From Lycorma delicatula (Eukaryota > Arthropoda > Insecta > Hemiptera > Fulgoridae): a DNA stretch of 64,000 nt. Position numbers and translations under genes: made by a program. Below the pieces are notes generated by a model. That model was not told the origin of the DNA, did not search any database, and saw only the letters and a program-made list of their open reading frames with translations. Below, in pieces: positions 9,646 to 19,084 of the stretch. How positions within the stretch are numbered: the first letter of the stretch is position 1; every line of letters begins with the position of its first letter. The DNA is taken from assembly GCF_047948215.1 (NCBI RefSeq), contig NC_134455.1, forward strand, positions 346,108,997-346,172,996, written 5' to 3'.

Positions 9646-9918
9646 CGGCACGATTTGTTCCCACCTTGGGTTACGGTTGCGTTTCGTAAGATGTCGCAAC
9701 ACCACCGAGTGTAAATGTAAGAAATATCAGTGTAGGTTGTTGTTGTGTAATTGTGTATGTGTGTATGTTGTAATTTATGTAGTGTTCTTGGTGTAGTATA
9801 TGTGTAAAATGTAAAGTGTTCCGCAGCTCATTGTATAGTGGGAAGAAAAGCTGCGGAGGCTAGGCCCGTGGGGATGCCAACCCCCAAAGTCTTAAAGAAT
9901 AAGACTCCCCGTCGGGGA
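9646..9918 (-). promoter_or_regulatory. I-like element 5' leader
   Basis: About 270 nt between the 5' end of the element and its first ATG. The extreme 5' end (plus strand 9906-9918) reads TCCCCGTCGGGGA, a 5-bp inverted repeat around GTC. LINEs of this type usually carry an internal promoter in this region, but I cannot identify its elements here. The open frame continues upstream of 9645 without an ATG. Confidence 0.5.
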
Positions 9919-9930
9919 TCGGCGAAAAAT
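9919..9930. repeat. Target-site duplication, right copy
   Basis: TCGGCGAAAAAT, matching 3932-3943. Its last two bases are the A and T of the A1 gag ATG, so the insertion rebuilt the start codon and left gag readable. Confidence 0.9.
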
Positions 9931-11104
9931 GGAAAGCGTAGTTGCGCCACGCGCAAAGACGCGGCCTGCCCCGTCCTGTGGATCCGTGTCCAGCGGCTCG
10001 GACCGCAGCGACGAGGGGGCATCACTGAGACTGGCCAAGCGTGCCAAGAAGGGTTTGGGGAGCTCTAAGCTGCCCAGACCGACTGCGTCAACCTCCAGCG
10101 CCTCAACGCCGACGACACCGACATCCAGCCACTCTGGTGCCGCCAGAGAGGCAATGGATACAGGGGCTCCCTGCCCGGAGGCTGATCCTGCTCCTCAACA
10201 GAAGAGCAAGATCCCGCCCATAATGCTGGACATCTACGCTGAACTCACTGAGATGGGACTGGACGTCTCATCGGTGAGGAAACTAACGACACGGGATGGC
10301 AGGGAAACTGCCACCTGTCTGGTCGCTCTGAGGAGGACCCCTGATGTCCGGAAGGTGTACGACATCGACAGCCTGTTCTGTTGCAGGGTGAAGATGTCGG
10401 CCTACGTGGCGAAAGGCGGCCCCCCCCAATGCCATCGTTGCCAGCGGTTTGGGCACTCTAGCAATTACTGCTCGAGGGCCTTCAACTGCCTGAAGTGTGC
10501 AGGTCAGCACGAGACCGCCACCTGCACCAAGACCAGGGAATCCCCTGCAGTTTGCATCAACTGCAAGGGAGACCACCCCGCTAATTATCGCGGGTGCGGC
10601 TACTACAAGAAGATAGTGGCCAGACAAACAATTGGCGCTGCCACGACTCCCGCCAGCGGAAGATCGTGGGCCAGTGTGGCGTCCGGTGCGACAGGGAAAC
10701 CGACCGCCCCCCGGACTGCCGATGCGGAGAAATCCGAAAAAGCTGCCCCGGGGGCGGGGCCCCCCGCTGAGGAGGCTGCAGAGCGCCCACCAAAGGTGGC
10801 CGCTCCAAAAGGGAAACCGCCCAAACAGGCGGCCCCTTCAAAAGCGAAAACCGTCGCTGGCGGGGGACAACAGCCCAAAAAGGCGATGAAGAAGGGAGGG
10901 GGAAAGGTGCGGAAAACTACACCTGCGCCGGCCCCCCGCCCTTCCGAGCCGAAACAGAGCGCCGAGAAGCGACAGACAAAGGGGCCGAGAAGCGGAGTCC
11001 ACCCTCTGGCCAAGCTAAGGCTCAGGGGACGGCTGCCCGGGTCGTGGGAGAGAGTCCCAGGGAGGGGGGCAGCGACAGCTCGCGGTTCTCCTTCGCTGGG
11101 ATAG
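9929..11104 (+). pseudogene. A1 ORF1 (gag), tail frameshifted and core domain deleted
   Basis: gag-like RNA-binding ORF1 of element A, 391 residues as read from the ATG at 9929. Residues 1-95 are low-complexity and basic. Three zinc knuckles span residues 168-223: CHRCQRFGHSSNYC, CLKCAGQHETATC and CINCKGDHPANYRGC. A lysine-, proline- and alanine-rich tail follows. Two defects stand out against element C. About 79 residues between MLD and ELTEMG are missing; these hold most of the domain normally found before the knuckles. The frame as read stops at 11104, but another frame continues through FAGIVPDILAAVPRLMQ to IVARYA and a TAA at 11212-11214 that overlaps the ORF2 ATG, so a frameshift has occurred upstream, possibly in the C run near 10931-10942. 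The gag may still bind RNA through the knuckles. Confidence 0.85.
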
Positions 11105-11206
11105 TGCCTGACATCCTGGCTGCCGTTCCCAGGCTGATGCAGGCGAGCGGTATACGGGAGATACTCCACATAATAGTGGAGACTATCACCACAATAGTTG
11201 CTCGCT

Positions 11207-11214
11207 ATGCATAA
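11207..11214 (+). promoter_or_regulatory. ORF1 stop / ORF2 start overlap (ATGCATAA)
   Basis: The ORF2 ATG (11207) and the TAA that ends the original gag frame (11212-11214) share the 8-nt string ATGCATAA. Element C has the same arrangement, ATGGTTAG at 59537-59544. The shared ATGNNTAR overlap suggests ORF2 is made by termination-reinitiation, as described for some other LINEs. In A the gag tail is now out of frame, so ribosomes would stop about 100 nt early at 11104. The same string occurs in A2-A6. Confidence 0.65.
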
Positions 11215-13897
11215 GCGGGTACTTAGGGTATTAGGATGGAATGCTGATGGGCTCCGAAGCAGGACGCTGGAATTACTGCGTCTTGCGGAAGACCTAGAAG
11301 CAGACGTCATCTGCGTAGCTGAAACAAAGCTCACGCCTGCACAAAAGGTGACACTTCGGAATTATACGGCGTATAGAACCGACAGGGCGGTACCGCAAGG
11401 GCGACCTCCAGCTGGGGGCACTGCGGTATTTGTCCACAGACGTGTAACTCACGCAAGAGTTAACATCCAGACACGTTGTCTGGAGCAAACGTGCGTCCAG
11501 CTGGATTTCGCGGGGACAGTGTATAGGGTGATTGCGGCCTATAATCCGCCAAATCGCCCTCTACCGCTGGATGACCTGGACCTCCTTCTGGACGCACAAT
11601 CACCCGCAATAATTGCGGGTGACTTGAACGCAAAACACACGTCGTGGAACAGCCGCAGGGCCAACAGAAATGGCCGCGCCCTCAGCGAGTATGCACAGAG
11701 GGCGGGGGTCAGGGTGCTCGGCCCTGAAACTCCCACGTTCACGCATAATTCGGGTAATTTTCGGCCTGACGTCCTTGACATTGCCATAGTGAGGGCAGTG
11801 GAAAAACCACTGTCCATCGCGACAATCGAGGACCTCAGCTCCGACCACTCCCCTGTCCTGCTTGAACTGGAAGATGATAGGGCCGACCGATACCCGCCGC
11901 CTAGGTGCAAAGAGGCGGTCAACTGGATGAGATTCAAGGAAACTCTCCAGAGGACCTATCACCGAGAGCCACTAGATCTGCTGGGCACGGCCGAGGAAAT
12001 TGATAACGAGACCGAGTCAGTTACCACGGCTATCAGGGCTGCTCTTAGTACTTGTACGACGAAAAGCCCGATAGACTGCCGTAGGGACAGGCTTCCTCCT
12101 AGAGTGACCGAAGCAATAGCCGAGAAGCGACGGCTAAGAACAAGATACAGACTCACCCTGGACCCTGACGATAAGCGCTTGCTCAACGCTCAGACGACCA
12201 GGGTGAAACAATTGCTGGAGGCGCACAGGGAGGAATCCTGGCGGGATTTCCTCGAGTCGGCTTCGGCGGATATGGGATCGGCTTTCCGCCTTTGCAAGAG
12301 GCTGAAGGGGCCTGGAGCTCCGAAACACCCTCTACATGGTCCGAGTGGTCTGGCCTACTCTGACCAAGACAAGGCAGAGGTTTTCGCGGATACACTGGAA
12401 GACCAGTTTACCCCGAACACCGATGTTTACGATGACGACCATATAGAGGAGGTCGAGGACTTCTGGGAGACCTACGCCGAAAATGCGATAGCGGTGCCCC
12501 CTCAGGTTGATCGCGTACGCGAGGACGAGGTCACAGCGGCCATAACTGCCACACGCCCGGATAAAGCTCCGGGGCCGGATGGCATAAAGGCCCGTGCCCT
12601 TAGAAACGTCCCGCGATGTGTGATCACAGGACTAGCGGTCATCTTTTCTTCTATTATCTGGGTGGGCCATTACCCATCCAGCTGGAAGACTGCGAGAGTC
12701 GTGTGCTTTCCGAAGCCGGGGAAGGACCCACTCTTTCCCCAAAACTATAGGCCGATTTCCCTGCTCCCGGTATTGTCGAAGATATTCGAAAGAATACTCT
12801 TAGAACGTCTGACTCGATATCTGGGGCGGGGGATCAGGCAAGACCAGTTTGGTTTTCGGAAGGGCCACGCGACAACGCACCAACTGGTACGGATCGTGGA
12901 CAGCGTCGCCACAGGTCTCAACAGAAAGATGGTCACTGTGGCCGCCTTCCTGGATGTGGCCAAGGCATTCGACAGGGTGTGGCACGAGGGCCTGTTATAC
13001 AAGCTCGCCCGTTCCCCCTTGCCGAGTGGACTGGTGATGCTGTTGCGGTCCTACCTGATGGGCAGAAAATTCCACGTCTCGATGGGGGAGTCAATTTCCA
13101 CTGACCGACCAATCGAGGCTGGAGTTCCGCAGGGGGCTGTACTTTCCCCCTTGCTCTTCACGACATATATCAACGATATGCCGTGCATAGCGGGGGTGAG
13201 GGCCAGCCTCTACGCTGATGACACCGCGTTCTTCTATACGTCGTGTAATACCGATTTCGCGGTGGGGAAACTGCAGGAACAGCTGGACGGGCTGGAGAAG
13301 TGGCGGGTCAAGATGAACGGAGATAAATCCGTAGCCGTGATCTTTACCCCTCCCGGGAAAAAGCGGAAACAGCCAGTCCGGTTGGAAATCTGTGGCGACC
13401 CCATAGAATATAAAAAGTCGGCGAAATACCTGGGGGTGATCATCGATAACCGGCTGACCTTCCGGGAACACATCCTAAGTGTAACCGAGAGGGCGAAGCA
13501 GGCTCGAGGCGCACTCTACCAGCTGCTGAACCGACGAAGTCCAACGCCAAACCTAATTAAGATCTTACTTTTCAGGATCTACGTGATTCCCATCATGGTT
13601 TACGCCTTCCCGGCCTGGGGAGGACTGGCGAGCGCACAACTCCTGAAGAAACTGGAGGTCGTCCAGAACATCGCCCTCAGGACGATATTCGGGGCCCCCT
13701 GGTTCATCAGGAACACAGCTCTACGCAGTGACGCCAGACTGCAGACAGTCTGCGAGGTGGGACTGGAGCAGGCGAAGCGGTTCTACAGCTCAGCTGCTGC
13801 CTCCGAGTTCCAACACATCCGGGACATCTGCAGGGAGGACCCGCAACCACAGGTGGTCAGGAAACGACCACATGCAGTATTGGACGAACCGCCGTAA
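11207..13897 (+). CDS. A1 ORF2: endonuclease / reverse transcriptase, intact
   Basis: Open polyprotein of 896 residues from the ATG; an upstream in-frame TTG at 11198 is an unlikely start and adds three residues. Numbering from that TTG, the APE-type endonuclease has GWNADG (N15), AETK (E42), GDLNAKH (141-147), RPDVLD (D191 and D194) and SDHSP (215-219). RT begins near residue 455 (DKAPGPDG), with NYRPISLLPVLSKIFERIL, FLDVAKAFD (catalytic D586), GVPQGAVLSPLLF and YADD (672-675). The C-terminus ends HAVLDEPP without RNase H. Length, order and missing RNase H fit the Jockey clade. All catalytic residues are present, so this copy could supply enzyme, although its own 5' UTR has been moved 6 kb away by the I-like insertion. 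The protein is identical to that of A2. Confidence 0.93.
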   Translation: MHKRVLRVLGWNADGLRSRTLELLRLAEDLEADVICVAETKLTPAQKVTLRNYTAYRTDRAVPQGRPPAGGTAVFVHRRVTHARVNIQTRCLEQTCVQLDFAGTVYRVIAAYNPPNRPLPLDDLDLLLDAQSPAIIAGDLNAKHTSWNSRRANRNGRALSEYAQRAGVRVLGPETPTFTHNSGNFRPDVLDIAIVRAVEKPLSIATIEDLSSDHSPVLLELEDDRADRYPPPRCKEAVNWMRFKETLQRTYHREPLDLLGTAEEIDNETESVTTAIRAALSTCTTKSPIDCRRDRLPPRVTEAIAEKRRLRTRYRLTLDPDDKRLLNAQTTRVKQLLEAHREESWRDFLESASADMGSAFRLCKRLKGPGAPKHPLHGPSGLAYSDQDKAEVFADTLEDQFTPNTDVYDDDHIEEVEDFWETYAENAIAVPPQVDRVREDEVTAAITATRPDKAPGPDGIKARALRNVPRCVITGLAVIFSSIIWVGHYPSSWKTARVVCFPKPGKDPLFPQNYRPISLLPVLSKIFERILLERLTRYLGRGIRQDQFGFRKGHATTHQLVRIVDSVATGLNRKMVTVAAFLDVAKAFDRVWHEGLLYKLARSPLPSGLVMLLRSYLMGRKFHVSMGESISTDRPIEAGVPQGAVLSPLLFTTYINDMPCIAGVRASLYADDTAFFYTSCNTDFAVGKLQEQLDGLEKWRVKMNGDKSVAVIFTPPGKKRKQPVRLEICGDPIEYKKSAKYLGVIIDNRLTFREHILSVTERAKQARGALYQLLNRRSPTPNLIKILLFRIYVIPIMVYAFPAWGGLASAQLLKKLEVVQNIALRTIFGAPWFIRNTALRSDARLQTVCEVGLEQAKRFYSSAAASEFQHIRDICREDPQPQVVRKRPHAVLDEPP

Positions 13898-14530
13898 GGT
13901 AACGGCCGGCCAGGTAAGCCATGCCACTAAACAGAGGTAAGTCCTACTGCAAATTATGTATCCATATATATAATTATTTTTTAAATATTATAATAATAAG
14001 AGTCGACAACTGCAACGTGGGTTGCCCCCGGGCCGCCACTTTAATTGAGGTTAAAAACATATCTGACTCTTACACATAAGAGTCAACATAATGGCATGAC
14101 AAATTATGTCATCCCCCACCAAGCTATAACACAAATAGTTTATACAAATTAGAAATACACTTACGCATATGATCATAGGATAGTATGCCTATACAATAAG
14201 CGAACCACTAAAACCAATCCCCTCCGCTCAATCCTCCATCACCTTCCGCACCAGATGGAAGAAGAGACGACGAGGCAGCAGAAGAAGAAGACGATGAAGA
14301 AAGAACTGCTACGGAAAGAAGAAACCTGCCTTCTCGCCCGCTTAGTTCTTTTTAGAACTACAAGCAAAGCGGTAAGCAAAGGTTACTCAAGAGAAGAGTT
14401 AGGCAAGGTCTACGGCTTCACAGCGAGGGCCCACCAAAAGAAGACAGGCGGACACTCTACTAAATTCCGCTCCCACTTCCATACCTATCCGGCAGCTTGA
14501 CTGCTTTAACCCGCCACCACCAAATACCAC

Positions 14531-14557
14531 GGTGATAAAAGAGCAATCTTTATCACC
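14531..14557 (+). other. 9-bp perfect hairpin in A 3' UTR
   Basis: GGTGATAAA and TTTATCACC are exact complements separated by nine bases. The hairpin is present unchanged in all six A copies. It may be part of the RNA fold used by the element. Confidence 0.65.
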
Positions 14558-15083
14558 AATTCAATAGTTCAATACGCTGTGCGCTTGGGCTTTTTCTTTT
14601 TCAGGCAAAACTCCAAGCACTGCAAGGACAGCTAGAAGAAAGCGTGTTTGGCCAGCCACCACCTGACCCCCCAAACCCTCCGCGGACCATTATATTTTGA
14701 CATGGCCTAACCAGTACCAGCACCTGCACAAAGTTCAAATTTTAAATATAATAGGGGGGCGTTTTATTCAAAATTGTCACCACCCCGGCGCACGGGCGCA
14801 CGAAAAACAACCTGCGTTATGTATATCTCTCCTGCCTGCCCTTACGGCGGGCAGACATCTAATACTTAATAGAGGTATATCGCGCTCAGAATAGTAAACC
14901 GCAAATCATACTCTACCGACTGAGATAGCTCTGAGGCGCAACACCCCAGAGCAATCCATCCAACCACATTTCCTTAATTCAGACCAAGCTAAATTGAACT
15001 GAATTGAGTAAATGAATAAGAGTAGGCCAAAAATCGCCTCCGACGTTCCTTTCCTTATGAGAGGACGCCAGCTTAGACTAAGG

Positions 15084-15108
15084 ATTTCAGCCAACTCTTG
15101 GCTGAAAT
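15084..15108 (+). other. 11-bp perfect hairpin in A 3' UTR
   Basis: ATTTCAGCCAA and TTGGCTGAAAT pair completely around the three-base loop CTC. This is the strongest stem in the unit and is unchanged in all six copies, including those with nearby point changes. Confidence 0.7.
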
Positions 15109-15508
15109 GGAGCGCGTCACGGAAGATAAGCTTACTAGCAAATCGTTCCGCCGGGCCCCTACCGACAAACCATCCATTGGATCGGAACGCAATCCAAACT
15201 TCACCAAACGAATAAACGCCAACTACTATTAATAACCGCCAGTGAAATAGAATCACCCAGCACCAAAGGACGAAAGTCCGTATACTGCGAAAAATAGGAG
15301 GGTATTGCACCCTCCGACATCCTTGCGTTCCGTTCCGGATTCTAAGGGGGTGATCCTTGGCTTTGCTAGTGGAAGGATCTCTTTGTGCTCTGTGATTTGT
15401 GAGTTGTAACCAGTCCAGCCAGGTGTTCAACAGGACTTCTACCTGCGTCGACAGACAATGTAAGAAGGGTCTGCGAGGACATCAGCCGGGCGGCCAGCTA
15501 CCTGGATT

Positions 15509-17552
15509 AGACACGAAAACCGACCAGAGAGCTGGAAATCTCAGAGGAGAAAATCCCTTTTGAGAAAACAGTTAAGTACCTGGGGGTGGTGTTGGACAGG
15601 CGGCTTACCTTCGACGAGCATGTAAATTATGCGACCCGAAGGGCTAAGGCCGCCAGAGCCTCGCTATACCCAGTGCTGAACAGTGCCAGCCCGTACCCAC
15701 TGGCAACTAAGCTGCTCATTTTTCGGCTGTACGTACTGCCGATTCTAACATATGCTTACCCGGCATGGGGGGCAGTGTTGAGCTCCTCGCTTCAAAAGAA
15801 GATCGAGGCCGTCCAAAACATAGCGTTGCGGACGATCTTTGGAGCTCCGTGGTTCGTCAGGAACGCCACTCTCCGATCTGATGCGAGATTTCAATCCGTG
15901 TCCGAGGTGGGGGTGGCGCAGGCGCGCAGACTGTTCGGGAGAGCGGCTGTGTCCGAACACAGTCATCTTCGGGACATCTGCAGAGAGGACCCAACTCCGA
16001 CAGGTGTAAGGAAGCGGCCTCACGCCGTACTGGACGAACCACCGTGATGGTGCGGTGCGGTAGCCGAAAATCGACAAACCAGGCTTAGGGGCCTCCATAT
16101 CGCATGAGCCATAACCGGAATAGTGCGTCAGACGCGTTTCCGGGGTCGCGAGTTATATAATTTGAAGACTTCAAATACGGTAAGTCGCGCATACAACAAA
16201 AACGCGGTCTAAATTTAAAATTCTTTTTTTTTTCCACGTGTGTTTTGTTCTGTTTCTCTTGTTTCAGAAACGGGAGAAACGTGGATGTGGAACGACTCGA
16301 CGTGCCAGCCGAAAGAAAAGTTATAATTAAGAAATTTTTTTTTTTTTTTTTTTTCCTTCCGTGTGTGTGTTCTGTTTCTTCTGTTGCAGATACCAACAGC
16401 CACCACAAAACAAATGGTTTCTTCACTGCGGCCACGCGTTCCCCCCAACCCCTTCTCAGACACACGTGTGTCTGAAGGTTAATAATTACGTGGAGTGAAT
16501 AATTACTGTTTACTTCTTTCCAGAAAATCGCCGCCCCAAAACCGCGATCGAGAATAGGCACCACCATTTGTAAGTTACCTATTACCTTCCTTTCCTTTCA
16601 AGAAAGAAGAAAGAGGGAACGAGCCCAGCAGCCACCTGCCCAGCAGCCACTGACAGCACAGAAGAGCGAAGAAACCTGCACTTTCCCCCGTTCAGCCCTT
16701 CGGGAATTACAAGGTTAACGGTATGTAACTTCGGTTACTACCAATTCTTGGAAAGTGCAGGCCAAAGAAGAACGAAGAGGTCTTCGGGAGAAGATGAAGA
16801 AGAAGGAAGACCAGCCACTCGTCTCAACATCACGGACTGGAGTCCGGAACAGAGCCCAGCAGAGATGCGTCCTGAAGGGCAGCCATACCAGAAGCGGATG
16901 AAGAGCTTCTTTACAACCTCTCCTAATTCAAACTTACAATCAGACAAAGTAACCCAGCAATTGCGACTCCTCCGGAAAAGGGGACGCATTGCTCCCTCCT
17001 TACAGATAGTGCCCCGTTGTGGCGTATTCCTGCTAGCCTATTAAAGTGTTAGCACCGAAAGGACTTCAGTGGACGGTCTGAAGGGGAATTACGTCGGGAG
17101 GACAGGCTTTATAAGCCTAGCCTTCCGCGGTCGGCCCATGCAATGGGTTTGATAACGCTGGTTCAACAACGGATTGGAATGCAATTAAATCCGTCTTAAA
17201 TTCACTAAAATAATAATAGACAAAAATTGAAAAATTAGATCCGAGATTAAAAATAACCTTTTAAAAACAAGCCCGATTAGAAAGATCCAGCAGCAAGGGA
17301 CTCTGTCCAGGCTCTGCGATAAAGTAGGGAGTAATAGACTCCTGCCAACTTTGCATTCCATTCCATTCCGGATTCTAAGGGCGGATTCTTGTCTTGGCAG
17401 TCATAGAGAAAGGTTGTGTTTATAAGAGCTCTGAATAATTGTGTTAGTGTGAGTGCAGCCCAGAGGGTCTACAGCTTATACCTGCTTCAACTGGCGTCGC
17501 CGACCATGTGAAGCGGTACCGCTAGGACACCAGCCGGGCGGCCAGCTACCTG
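15509..17552 (+). mobile_element. B1: 5'-truncated B element (RT C-terminus and 3' UTR)
   Basis: The A1 3' end (CTACCTGGATT) is joined to element B starting at AGACACG, which corresponds to about 1639 in B0. The remaining open frame to 16047 encodes about 175 residues of the RT C-terminus (KYLGVVLDRRLTFDEH to HAVLDEPP), lacking all RT catalytic motifs. The full B 3' UTR follows, with an 8-bp deletion (ATCAGCCC) near 16625 that B2 and B3 share. Five or so single-base differences separate it from B0. It ends directly against the A2 5' UTR. Confidence 0.88.
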
Positions 17553-17803
17553 CATTCCAGTGTTTTATTGTCACAACAACAACAGCTAAGACTAGAATTT
17601 TATGACTATCATATAATTTATTTTTATTTCAGCTATTATAATAGTGAACTTTTATTACATAGCCTATATAAATTGTATAGGACTATCGTGTGAATAGCAT
17701 ACCATATTGTGTTTTGTTCTTTTTTCTTTCAGAAAAGTGTTAACTATAAGACATATATTCTTAGTTTAATTTTTTATTTTATTTTTTATTTTTTCGGCGA
17801 AAA
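17553..17803 (+). other. A2 5' UTR
   Basis: A 251-nt AT-rich leader between the B1 3' end and the A2 gag ATG. It is uninterrupted and shows the pre-insertion state of the A1 leader. Two pyrimidine-rich AG sites (TTTTTATTTCAG, and TTTTCTTTCAG ending at 17732, 72 nt before the ATG) look like splice acceptors. No TATA or initiator can be assigned with confidence. Confidence 0.7.
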
Positions 17804-18982
17804 ATGGAAAGCGTAGTTGCGCCACGCGCAAAGACGCGGCCTGCCCCGTCCTGTGGATCCGTGTCCAGCGGCTCGGACCGCAGCGACGAGGGGGCATCAC
17901 TGAGACTGGCCAAGCGTGCCAAGAAGGGTTTGGGGAGCTCTAAGCTGCCCAGACCGACTGCGTCAACCTCCAGCGCCTCAACGCCGACGACACCGACATC
18001 CAGCCACTCTGGTGCCGCCAGAGAGGCAATGGATACAGGGGCTCCCTGCCCGGAGGCTGATCCTGCTCCTCAACAGAAGAGCAAGATCCCGCCCATAATG
18101 CTGGACATGCTCTACGCTGAACTCACTGAGATGGGACTGGACGTCTCATCGGTGAGGAAACTAACGACACGGGATGGCAGGGAAACTGCCACCTGTCTGG
18201 TCGCTCTGAGGAGGACCCCTGATGTCCGGAAGGTGTACGACATCGACAGCCTGTTCTGTTGCAGGGTGAAGATGTCGGCCTACGTGGCGAAAGGCGGCCC
18301 CCCCCAATGCCATCGTTGCCAGCGGTTTGGGCACTCTAGCAATTACTGCTCGAGGGCCTTCAACTGCCTGAAGTGTGCAGGTCAGCACGAGACCGCCACC
18401 TGCACCAAGACCAGGGAATCCCCTGCAGTTTGCATCAACTGCAAGGGAGACCACCCCGCTAATTATCGCGGGTGCGGCTACTACAAGAAGATAGTGGCCA
18501 GACAAACAATTGGCGCTGCCACGACTCCCGCCAGCGGAAGATCGTGGGCCAGTGTGGCGTCCGGTGCGACAGGGAAACCGACCGCCCCCCGGACTGCCGA
18601 TGCGGAGAAATCCGAAAAAGCTGCCCCGGGGGCGGGGCCCCCCGCTGAGGAGGCTGCAGAGCGCCCACCAAAGGTGGCCGCTCCAAAAGGGAAACCGCCC
18701 AAACAGGCGGCCCCTTCAAAAGCGAAAACCGTCGCTGGCGGGGGACAACAGCCCAAAAAGGCGATGAAGAAGGGAGGGGGAAAGGTGCGGAAAACTACAC
18801 CTGCGCCGGCCCCCCGCCCTTCCGAGCCGAAACAGAGCGCCGAGAAGCGACAGACAAAGGGGCCGAGAAGCGGAGTCCACCCTCTGGCCAAGCTAAGGCT
18901 CAGGGGACGGCTGCCCGGGTCGTGGGAGAGAGTCCCAGGGAGGGGGGCAGCGACAGCTCGCGGTTCTCCTTCGCTGGGATAG
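17804..18982 (+). pseudogene. A2 ORF1 (gag), tail frameshifted
   Basis: Same protein as A1 except for three extra bases at the deletion junction: it reads MLDMLYAELTEMG where all other A copies read MLDIYAELTEMG, making 392 residues. The zinc knuckles are intact. The tail stops early at SPSLG as in A1, so the original frame through FAGIVPDILAAVPR is lost. The extra codon marks this copy as carrying either the original form of the internal deletion or a small later change. Confidence 0.85.
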
Positions 18983-19084
18983 TGCCTGACATCCTGGCTG
19001 CCGTTCCCAGGCTGATGCAGGCGAGCGGTATACGGGAGATACTCCACATAATAGTGGAGACTATCACCACAATAGTTGCTCGCT

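Larger units (their letters stand above)
3943..9918 (-). mobile_element. Complete I-group-like LINE, copy 1
   Basis: A roughly 5.98-kb insertion on the minus strand. From its 5' end at 9918 it carries a short leader, ORF1 (gag with three zinc knuckles), ORF2 (EN-RT-RNase H), a 3' UTR with a minisatellite, and an A-rich tail that appears as T tracts at 3943-3971 on the plus strand. It is bounded by an 11-12 bp target duplication and appears not to be 5' truncated. RT followed by RNase H is typical of the I group and related clades; the exact clade needs a phylogeny. Both ORFs are open, so the copy may be competent. Confidence 0.88.
13898..15508 (+). other. A1 3' UTR, hairpin-rich
   Basis: About 1.6 kb of noncoding sequence with unusually many perfect inverted repeats: 14065-14084 (8-bp stem), 14096-14112 (6), 14344-14359 (6), 14531-14557 (9), 14836-14854 (6), 15084-15108 (11), 15268-15279 (GGAC/GTCC with a GAAA loop), 15297-15315 (7) and 15352-15379 (7). 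It shares TTCCGGATTCTAAGGG and the terminal GGGCGGCCAGCTACCTG with the B 3' UTR. GTAAGC and GTAAGT lie just after the ORF2 stop, and an acceptor-like TTTTTCTTTTTCAG lies at about 14591-14604. A short frame at 14255-14500 starts with ATG only in this copy; A2-A6 read AGG there. I see no function for it. Confidence 0.75.

Noticed and set aside
10603..11334. Long minus-strand open frame opposite gag, repeated in each unit
   Set aside because: It is the complement of GC-rich gag coding sequence, with proline/glycine/serine-rich composition and no domain; a shadow of the plus-strand gene.
14255..14500. 81-codon ATG-started frame in the A1 3' UTR
   Set aside because: The ATG exists only in A1; A2-A6 read AGG. 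The sequence is low-complexity and shows no domain.
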